From: Nitrospinota bacterium
GTDB taxonomy: Bacteria; UBA8248; JACPRG01
DNA length: 7,695 bases
Reading direction: 5' to 3'
NCBI GenBank assembly: GCA_030740135.1
Contig: JASLXW010000191.1
Coordinates: forward strand, 1 to 7,695
Position 1 is the stretch's first letter; each line of letters starts with the position of its first letter. A program made the position numbers and the translations under genes. The notes under the pieces are model-generated. The model was not told the origin of the DNA and ran no database searches. It worked only from the letters and a program-made list of their open reading frames with translations. Below, one piece after another: positions 1 to 4,189 of the stretch.

Positions 1-355
1 CTGCCGGGAAGGGGCGCGGCAAGCGGATGACGGACTTATCTTTTGGGGGTCATCCGAGGACGACATTTCGGACCGTTCGATAAGGAACCGACGCCGGCTC
101 AGGCGCCCACACGTCCTAAATCCCTACCCCGATGCGGCGACCAAACCCGGCAATCTTATCAAAATACCGACCGGAAGGAAATTCCGCCGAACGGGGCCCG
201 TCCAAATGGGAGGGGCGAACGGCAATTCGCGCCGATAGACATCGCCATGTCTTGGGGTGTTCGCCAGTGTGCGGCAAGGACGATCCGAGGAAACGGAAAA
301 GGACAACCTCGCGCGGGACCGGGCGGCCCTTAGACGAAAACTCCGCCCGGGCGAA
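1..355. other. No supported gene; left-edge intergenic or decayed region
   Basis: No frame here gives a recognisable protein family or a start with a convincing ribosome binding site. One plus-strand frame is open from base 2 to a TAG at 235-237 and could be the tail of a gene entering from the left, but its translation is rich in Arg and Pro and shows no motif I recognise. A perfect 8-bp inverted repeat (CGGATGAC at 24-31, GTCATCCG at 49-56, 17-base loop) is the only clear structure in the left half. The right end (319-350) holds the hairpin listed separately, just downstream of the ABC ATPase gene. Confidence 0.5.
319..350 (-). terminator. Candidate terminator hairpin after the ABC operon
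   Basis: A perfect 8-bp GC-only inverted repeat, CCGGGCGG at 319-326 and CCGCCCGG at 343-350, with a 16-base loop. It lies 5 bases past the stop codon of the minus-strand ATPase gene, the expected place for a transcript end. No clear T-run follows on the minus strand, so it may be a weak intrinsic terminator or a 3' end-stabilising stem rather than a textbook terminator. Confidence 0.35.
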
Positions 356-1150
356 TCATACGGCCTCCCCGGACGCCCACGCCTCCTCTTCTTCATCCCC
401 TTCCATCTCGGAGAAGTCCCGGGTGAGCTGGGCGTGAAGGGCGAGAAAGTCGTCGTTGTGAAGGTGTCTGGGACGCGGGATATCGATCCGGGCATCCTTG
501 AAAATCTTGGCCGGTTTGCGGCTGAGGAAGAGGATGCGGTCCGAGAGGACGGCGGCTTCACTCAGGTCGTGCGTCACAAACAGGATCGTCACCCCTGACC
601 TTTCCCAAATTCCAATCAGGTCCCTGCGCATGCGCTTCGCCGTGATCTCGTCCAGGTGGCTGAAGGGCTCATCCATCAGCAGGATGTCGGGCTCCAGGGA
701 AAGGGCCCGGGCAATCCCGACCCGCTGCTGCATCCCGCCCGAAAGCTGGTGGGGAAACACGTTCATAAAATCCTTCAATCCGACCATTTCCAGGTAGCGG
801 CGGGCCAAGCGGTCGGTTTCCGCCCGGGGGCGGCCATCGTCATGCACGAATCGGACATTGTCGATGACCCTCATCCAGGGGAGAAGCCGCGCCGCCTGGA
901 AGACGTAACCAAACTCGACTTTCCCTTTCCCCTCCGGATGGAACCGGATCTCTCCTCCGGTTGGGTCCTCGAGACCCGTCAGGATGTTGAGAAACGTGGA
1001 TTTCCCGCAGCCGCTCGGGCCGATCAGGGTCGTCAACGTGTTCTTCTCGACCGTGAGGTCGATGCCGTCGAGGACGAGAAGCGGGCTGCCGTCGGGCTGC
1101 TCGAACGCCTTGACCAGACCGTTAATCTCGATGAGGGGTTTCTCGGTCAT
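356..1150 (-). CDS. ABC transporter ATP-binding protein, nitrate/sulfonate/taurine type (SsuB/TauB-like)
   Basis: A 264-residue ATPase subunit that would power an importer from the cytoplasmic face of the membrane. All nucleotide-binding motifs are present: Walker A GPSGCGKST at residues 44-52, Q-loop Gln85 in YVFQ, signature LSGGMQQR at 136-143, Walker B LLMDEP near 157-162, D-loop SHLD at 164-167 and switch His194 in VTHD. The segment LLPWMRVIDNV after the Q-loop is typical of the nitrate/taurine/sulfonate ATPase branch (COG1116). The length is normal for that branch, with an acidic Glu-rich C-terminal tail (about 249-263). The ATG lies 6 bases after the permease stop, with no strong Shine-Dalgarno of its own, so translation is probably coupled. 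Substrate cannot be read from an ATPase: sulfonates, taurine, nitrate, pyrimidine precursors and aromatic acids are all possible. Family assignment is firm, substrate unknown. Confidence 0.95.
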   Translation of the reverse strand: MTEKPLIEINGLVKAFEQPDGSPLLVLDGIDLTVEKNTLTTLIGPSGCGKSTFLNILTGLEDPTGGEIRFHPEGKGKVEFGYVFQAARLLPWMRVIDNVRFVHDDGRPRAETDRLARRYLEMVGLKDFMNVFPHQLSGGMQQRVGIARALSLEPDILLMDEPFSHLDEITAKRMRRDLIGIWERSGVTILFVTHDLSEAAVLSDRILFLSRKPAKIFKDARIDIPRPRHLHNDDFLALHAQLTRDFSEMEGDEEEEAWASGEAV

Positions 1151-1156
1151 GGTGGA

Positions 1157-2020
1157 TCAGATCTTCGCCTCCGGACGCCAGGCGAGCACCGCCCGTTCGA
1201 TGGGGCGGATCACCCCGTACTCGAGGGCGAACATCAGGATGGTGAACACCATCACCCACGCCAGCACCTGTCTCATGTTGAACATGTGGTACCAGTAGGA
1301 AATCATGTACCCGATGCCGTTCTCCGCACCGAAAACCTCCGCGATGATCACGATCTTCCACGCGACGGCGAACCCGAACCGGACGGACGCGAAGAAAAAG
1401 GGCATGAGGGAGGGAATGTAAATACGGCTGATAATCTTTCCCCGCCGGACCCCGAAGGCCCGCGCCATGTCCACCAGGTCTTTATCCACATCCTTCATGC
1501 CCTCCCAGATGTTGATGGTGATATACGGGAAGGTAATCATGAACGTGGCGAAGATGGGGGTCAGCGGCTGGATTCCGAACCACAAAACGCCGATGATCGC
1601 CCAGGCCAGGCTGGGAATGGTCAGACCGATGACGACATAATCACTGAAGAAGGACTCCCAATAACGCCGGACCCCCATGATGATTCCCATCGGAACGCCG
1701 ATGATCAGGGAGATCCCGAATCCAATGACGATCCGCAGGAGACTGGACCCCAGGTGGACCAGGAATTGCCAAAAATCGTCGAATATGGTTTCGACGATCA
1801 TCTCCCGGGCGACCACGTGCGGATAAGGCAGGGTCAGCGTCTCGGTCAAAACCCATGTTATCCAGGAGGACACGTACCACAGAGCGACAACCGAGAGGAT
1901 GGCCATCGCGCGGGGATGGAGCAGCTTCTTCCAAAGCGAAAGCTTTTCCTTCTTCCCCTTTCGCTTTGAGAGGACCAACGCCGCCGGGTCTTCCATCCTT
2001 CCCGCGATTTCCTGCGTCAT
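1157..2020 (-). CDS. ABC transporter permease, nitrate/sulfonate/taurine type (SsuC/TauC-like)
   Basis: The membrane subunit of the importer, 287 residues from the chosen start. Hydrophobic stretches at roughly 38-58, 87-113, 128-149, 156-171, 210-230 and 252-272 fit six membrane helices. The cytoplasmic coupling (EAA-type) loop is visible at about 181-207, with MARAFGVRRGKIISRIYIP, the site that docks on the ATPase. An earlier in-frame ATG at 2182 would add 54 residues without transporter character. I prefer the ATG at 2018-2020 because an AGGAGGAGG ribosome binding site sits 8 bases upstream and the protein then starts MTQEIAGRMEDP, followed by a basic patch before helix 1, as usual for the family. 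It is first in a two-gene operon with the ATPase. No periplasmic substrate-binding protein is encoded nearby. Confidence 0.93.
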   Translation of the reverse strand: MTQEIAGRMEDPAALVLSKRKGKKEKLSLWKKLLHPRAMAILSVVALWYVSSWITWVLTETLTLPYPHVVAREMIVETIFDDFWQFLVHLGSSLLRIVIGFGISLIIGVPMGIIMGVRRYWESFFSDYVVIGLTIPSLAWAIIGVLWFGIQPLTPIFATFMITFPYITINIWEGMKDVDKDLVDMARAFGVRRGKIISRIYIPSLMPFFFASVRFGFAVAWKIVIIAEVFGAENGIGYMISYWYHMFNMRQVLAWVMVFTILMFALEYGVIRPIERAVLAWRPEAKI

Positions 2021-2028
2021 CGAGGAAA

Positions 2029-2037
2029 CCTCCTCCT
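2029..2037 (-). promoter_or_regulatory. Ribosome binding site that fixes the permease start
   Basis: Read on the minus strand this is AGGAGGAGG, 8 bases before the ATG at 2018-2020. It is the strongest Shine-Dalgarno in the divergent region and is the reason for choosing the internal ATG over the longer frame starting at 2182. Confidence 0.8.
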
Positions 2038-2085
2038 CTACAATCTCGACGGAGCTCAACGCCCAAACCCGGCCTGCCGCTCCCC

Positions 2086-2129
2086 CCCATTTCAAAAGAA
2101 GGGGACTCCCCTCCTGTTTTGAAAAAGGG
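2086..2129. repeat. Imperfect inverted-repeat element in the divergent intergenic region
   Basis: Nested arms: TTTCAAAA at 2090-2097 pairs perfectly with TTTTGAAA at 2117-2124, and inside them AGGGG at 2100-2104 pairs with CCCCT at 2108-2112 around an ACT loop. Short internal bulges (2 and 4 bases) separate the two stems. CCC at 2086-2088 and GGG at 2127-2129 extend the symmetry past a mismatch. It lies upstream of both the permease and the first Rid gene. It shares the core pattern AGGGG-ACT ... TTTTGAAAAA with the reverse complement of 4142-4162, so it may belong to a dispersed intergenic repeat family. A role as an attenuator for the permease transcript or as a protein-binding site is also possible. 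Confidence 0.5.
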
Positions 2130-2148
2130 ATTCGATCCGACGCGAATC
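2129..2148. promoter_or_regulatory. Possible operator: 6-bp inverted repeat overlapping the -35 region
   Basis: GATTCG at 2129-2134 and CGAATC at 2143-2148 are perfect inverted copies, 8 bases apart. They touch the candidate -35 element of the Rid promoter at 2147-2152 and lie between the two divergent transcription units. A dimeric regulator could bind here, but a 6-bp palindrome also arises easily by chance. Confidence 0.25.
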
Positions 2149-2175
2149 GAAAAACCCTAACAGTTCGGATAAAAT
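2147..2175 (+). promoter_or_regulatory. Candidate sigma-70-type promoter for the first Rid gene
   Basis: TCGAAA at 2147-2152 (4 of 6 to TTGACA) and TAAAAT at 2170-2175 (5 of 6 to TATAAT) are separated by exactly 17 bases. Transcription would begin near 2182 and leave about 60 bases of leader before the ATG at 2242. The -10 element overlaps the ATG at 2174, which argues against that ATG as the translation start. Confidence 0.35.
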
Positions 2176-2241
2176 GAGTCAATCAGGATCATGTCCGGTC
2201 CGGCGGATTCAGAACAAGCCCCCTCTGAAAGGAGAAATCCC

Positions 2242-2635
2242 ATGCCAGAAAACGCGCGTCAGAAGTCCCCGTGTCCACGAGCCTCCGGCGAAAACCTTCT
2301 CCCAAGCCCTCCGGAAGGGGAACCACCTGTTCATCGCGGGTCAGACCGCGCGGGATCCCAAGGGAAAGATCGTCGGCAAAGGCGACGCCATCCGTCAGGC
2401 CCGCCAGGTGTTCCGGAGGATTCAGGCCCTGGTCGAGGCGGCGGGCGGAACCCTGAGCGACGTCCTGAAAATGACCGTCTACATCACCGACATCCGTGAC
2501 GCCCAGGGCGTCCGAGCCGTGCGCAAGGAGTTCTTCAAAGGGAACTTCCCGACTTCGACCCTTCTTTGCGTAACGGCCCTGGCCGACCCCGATTATCTGG
2601 TCGAGATTGAAGCCGAGGCGATCTTGGACGATTGA
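2242..2635 (+). CDS. Rid-family (YjgF/YER057c/UK114) protein, copy 1, with 5' frameshift
   Basis: First of three tandem Rid-family genes. The Rid fold is clear: SQALRKGNHLFIAGQ near the N-terminus, KMTVYITDIRD in the middle and LVEIEAEAI at the C-terminus. The family is small (about 130 residues), forms trimers with active sites between subunits, and in its RidA branch hydrolyses reactive imines. The E. coli RidA Arg105 position is Ser here (FPTSTLLCV), so canonical deaminase activity is doubtful. The ATG at 2242 has a good ribosome binding site (AAAGGAG, 7 bases away, as in the sister genes), but the Rid frame is displaced by one base from it. Removing one A from AAAA at 2249-2252 gives a 130-residue protein starting MPETRVRSPRVHEPP, which aligns without gaps to copy 2 (MAKVKINSPKVWTPP). 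Uncorrected, the Rid frame is open from an ATG at 2174, which lacks a good ribosome binding site. Sequencing error, real inactivation or frameshifting are all possible. Confidence 0.85.
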
Positions 2636-2824
2636 TCTCCGACGGGTCCCGCGTGGTCCGCAGCCGTTTCGTTTTATCGGGAGGTTGAGAAACATGACGG
2701 AATGAGAATTCACACAACACATTCGGTTCGCAGTCCAAGGCGGATCGGCTCAAGCCGGCCACCGAGGCGAGTCAAGGTCTCTCGATTCGAGCCCACCACC
2801 ACACGTTGACCGGGAGGATTCATC
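2636..2824 (+). promoter_or_regulatory. Leader between Rid copies 1 and 2, with a four-codon minimal ORF
   Basis: This 189-base spacer has no intrinsic terminator that I can see. A GGGAGG at 2679-2684 precedes an ATG at 2694 that reads Met-Thr-Glu-stop (2694-2705). It could be a translated leader, the remnant of a lost start, or chance. Copy 2's own ribosome binding site, GGGAGG at 2812-2817, lies 7 bases before its ATG. I could not pick a convincing promoter here. Confidence 0.25.
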
Positions 2825-3247
2825 ATGGCCAAGGTGAAAATCAACAGCCCCAAAGTCTGGACGCCCCCGCCGAAGAGCTGGTCCCAGGCATTACGCATGG
2901 GAAATCTCCTTTTCACCGCCGGGCAGGTGGCGCTGACCGCCAAGGGGAACATGACGACCGGCGAGGGTCTGGTGGGCAAGGGGGACGCCCTCGCCCAGGC
3001 AAGACAATCGTTCAAGAACATCAAGGCCCTGGTGGAAAAGGGCGGCGGCCGGATGGGGGACATCGTAAAGCTGACGATCTACATCACGGACATCCGGGAC
3101 GCGGACCGGGTCCGCAAGGCGCGAACCGAGTTCTTCACGGGAGATTTCCCGACCGCCACGCTTGTTTGCGTCACCGCCCTCGCCTCCCCTTTATTCCTGG
3201 TCGAGATCGAGGCCATCGCGGTCCTGCCCGATTCGCCGGATTCCTAA
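2825..3247 (+). CDS. Rid-family (YjgF/YER057c/UK114) protein, copy 2
   Basis: A complete 140-residue Rid-family protein, probably cytosolic (no signal or membrane segment). Family landmarks: SWSQALRMGNLLFTAGQ (residues 18-34), KLTIYITDIRD (82-92) and LVEIEAIAVL (125-134), the last holding the conserved Glu near the active site. The residue matching E. coli RidA Arg105 is Ala111 (FPTATLVCV) and the aromatic matching RidA Tyr17 is Trp, so the imine-carboxylate pocket is altered. It carries about six extra residues (40s, NMTTGEG region) compared with the other copies, in the loop before VGKGDA, and a short PDSPDS tail. The ATG has GGGAGG 7 bases upstream. It resembles copies 1 and 3 closely enough to be an old tandem duplicate. 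Family certain, substrate unknown; a Rid subfamily without deaminase activity is the best guess. Confidence 0.93.
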   Translation: MAKVKINSPKVWTPPPKSWSQALRMGNLLFTAGQVALTAKGNMTTGEGLVGKGDALAQARQSFKNIKALVEKGGGRMGDIVKLTIYITDIRDADRVRKARTEFFTGDFPTATLVCVTALASPLFLVEIEAIAVLPDSPDS

Positions 3248-3272
3248 AGACGGGCCGCCCAGGGTGAAAAGG

Positions 3273-3314
3273 CGCGGGGCGGGACTCATCGGCCGGCCGG
3301 GTCCTCGCCCCGCG
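3273..3314 (+). terminator. Strong GC hairpin downstream of Rid copy 2
   Basis: Bases 3273-3285 pair with 3301-3314 as a 13-bp stem with one bulged T (3305). The core is CGCGGGGCG against CGCCCCGCG, then GGAC against GTCC. The loop contains GGCCGGCC. It begins 26 bases after the copy 2 stop codon. No U-run follows, so it may be a pause or RNA-stability element, or may act with Rho, rather than a classical intrinsic terminator. Either way it would partly separate copy 3 from copy 2 transcriptionally. Confidence 0.45.
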
Positions 3315-3403
3315 GGGGCCTACCGCCTCGAACACTTTGCGGATTCACGGCTGCGACCAGAAGGAGAAATAAGCCGGGGGGATTGTCCTTCCAACCCAAC
3401 CCT

Positions 3404-3432
3404 TTGAATCATTCGGGAAAATCTGTTAGACC
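3404..3432 (+). promoter_or_regulatory. Weak candidate promoter for Rid copy 3
   Basis: TTGAAT at 3404-3409 and TAGACC at 3427-3432 are separated by 17 bases. The -35 is fair and the -10 is poor (3 of 6). It lies downstream of the strong hairpin and about 80 bases before the copy 3 ATG, which would suit an independent transcript. Confidence 0.2.
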
Positions 3433-3514
3433 AGCCTTGCAAGCTCGCCGCGGTTGCGCCTTTTCGAAAACCCAAAGGCCGTTTCATCGGACCGAACACT
3501 CAGGAGGAATCACC

Positions 3515-3910
3515 ATGGCCAAGAAAGTGCGAATCAAAAGCCCCAAGGTCGCCGAGCCTCCGCCCCATTCGTGGTCCCCGGCGCTGCGCGTAGGCGACCA
3601 CGTTTACATCGCCGGACAGGTAAGCGTGAATTCAAAGGGGAAACTGGTCGGAAAGGCAGACGCCCTCGCCCAGGGAAGACAGGTATTCAGGAACATCAAG
3701 GCCCTCGTCGAGCAGGCCGGCGGGTCGATGGAGAACCTGGTCAAAATCACCGTCTACCTCACGGACATCCGCCACGCGGAGGGGGTCCGTCAGGCCCGGA
3801 ACCAATTCATCAAAGGCGAGCCGCCGACATCGACCCTTCTGGTCGTCACGGCCTTGGCCTCGCCGGATTTCCTGGTCGAGATCGACGCCGTCGCCGTGCT
3901 GTCCGATTAG
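3515..3910 (+). CDS. Rid-family (YjgF/YER057c/UK114) protein, copy 3
   Basis: A complete 131-residue Rid-family protein. Landmarks are SWSPALRVGDHVYIAGQ (residues 19-35), KITVYLTDIR (77-86) and LVEIDAVAVL (120-129). The RidA Arg105 position is Ser106 (PPTSTLLVV), and the FP motif before it has become PP. By manual alignment it is about 60% identical to frame-corrected copy 1. The frame is open upstream to 3383, but the start is set at 3515 by AGGAGG at 3502-3507, 7 bases upstream, and by the match of MAKKVRIKSPKV to MAKVKINSPKV in copy 2; the upstream extension has no Rid similarity. Its convergent neighbour is the acyl-CoA synthetase alpha gene. In the family, Rid proteins lacking this Arg (groups called Rid4-7 in the literature) generally lack imine deaminase activity, so the function is open. 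Confidence 0.94.
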   Translation: MAKKVRIKSPKVAEPPPHSWSPALRVGDHVYIAGQVSVNSKGKLVGKADALAQGRQVFRNIKALVEQAGGSMENLVKITVYLTDIRHAEGVRQARNQFIKGEPPTSTLLVVTALASPDFLVEIDAVAVLSD

Positions 3911-3942
3911 CCGACGCGCGCGATAGCGGAATTGGGATGGTT

Positions 3943-3962
3943 GACCCATGGGTCGGTGACCC
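3943..3962. repeat. Alternating palindrome after Rid copy 3
   Basis: GACCC (3943-3947), GGGTC (3950-3954) and GACCC (3958-3962) can pair two ways: the left and middle arms form the perfect 12-base palindrome GACCCATGGGTC, and the middle and right arms form a 5-bp hairpin with loop GGT. It sits 32 bases past the copy 3 stop and may contribute to transcript ending. Confidence 0.35.
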
Positions 3963-3980
3963 TTGAGCCCGCTTTCCAAA

Positions 3981-3999
3981 GGCGGCCAAGATGGCCGCC
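3981..3999. terminator. Perfect 7-bp hairpin in the convergent intergenic region
   Basis: GGCGGCC (3981-3987) and GGCCGCC (3993-3999) around the loop AAGAT. The stem lies between convergent genes, so it could stop either transcript. On the minus strand it is followed by a short T-rich stretch; on the plus strand by CCACCTCTTTC. It could equally be a copy of a small dispersed repeat. Confidence 0.35.
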
Positions 4000-4086
4000 C
4001 CACCTCTTTCGGAAGTGCGGCAGGTAGATCCTTTGGCCGCGCCAAACGGACACACGCATTGGCATCTTCCCTCCAGGCGCGGGCAA

Positions 4087-4120
4087 GGCCAAGCCATTGG
4101 CTTGGCCGCAAAAAGTTTTT
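4087..4120 (+). terminator. Candidate intrinsic terminator for the Rid genes
   Basis: A perfect 9-bp stem, GGCCAAGCC (4087-4095) with GGCTTGGCC (4099-4107), closes on an ATT loop and is followed 8 bases later by TTTTT at 4116-4120. The orientation suits the plus-strand Rid transcript. The spacing between stem and T-run is longer than ideal. Confidence 0.45.
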
Positions 4121-4130
4121 CAGGGGGGTC

Positions 4131-4162
4131 AGGGGGGGCGGTTTTTCAAAAAAGTCCCCCCT
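4131..4162. terminator. G-tract/C-tract hairpin after the acyl-CoA synthetase operon
   Basis: AGGGGGG from 4131 can pair with CCCCCCT ending at 4162, with the self-complementary TTTTT/AAAAAA stretch (4142-4153) inside. It lies 27 bases past the minus-strand stop at 4190. On the minus strand the stem is followed by further C-tracts and then CTTTTT. It can serve as a bidirectional terminator. The interior resembles the inverted-repeat element at 2086-2129. Confidence 0.4.
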
Positions 4163-4189
4163 GGAGAAGCCGTGAACGCCGCCTTCCCT

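Noticed and set aside
2..237. Open plus-strand frame entering from the left edge, a possible gene tail
   Set aside because: 78 codons open by frame alone, Arg/Pro-rich, no recognised motif and no visible start; it needs sequence left of the window.
656..1969. A 437-codon plus-strand open frame opposite the ABC genes
   Set aside because: It is antisense to two genes with complete family motifs; its translation is dominated by His, Asp, Gly and Pro and has no recognisable domain. Long antisense frames are expected in GC-rich genes.
2174..2241. ATG at 2174 as the genuine start of Rid copy 1
   Set aside because: No good ribosome binding site, overlaps a candidate -10 box, and adds residues unlike sister proteins; the frameshift explanation fits better, though this start is not excluded.
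2191..2499. Separate small protein from the ATG at 2242 in its uncorrected frame
   Set aside because: It has the good ribosome binding site but runs out of frame across conserved Rid coding sequence, giving a Pro/Arg/Gly-rich product; better read as the result of the one-base shift.
2242..3910. The three similar blocks as a CRISPR or DNA repeat array
   Set aside because: The similarity is at protein level across whole genes with diverged codons and unrelated spacers; it is gene duplication.
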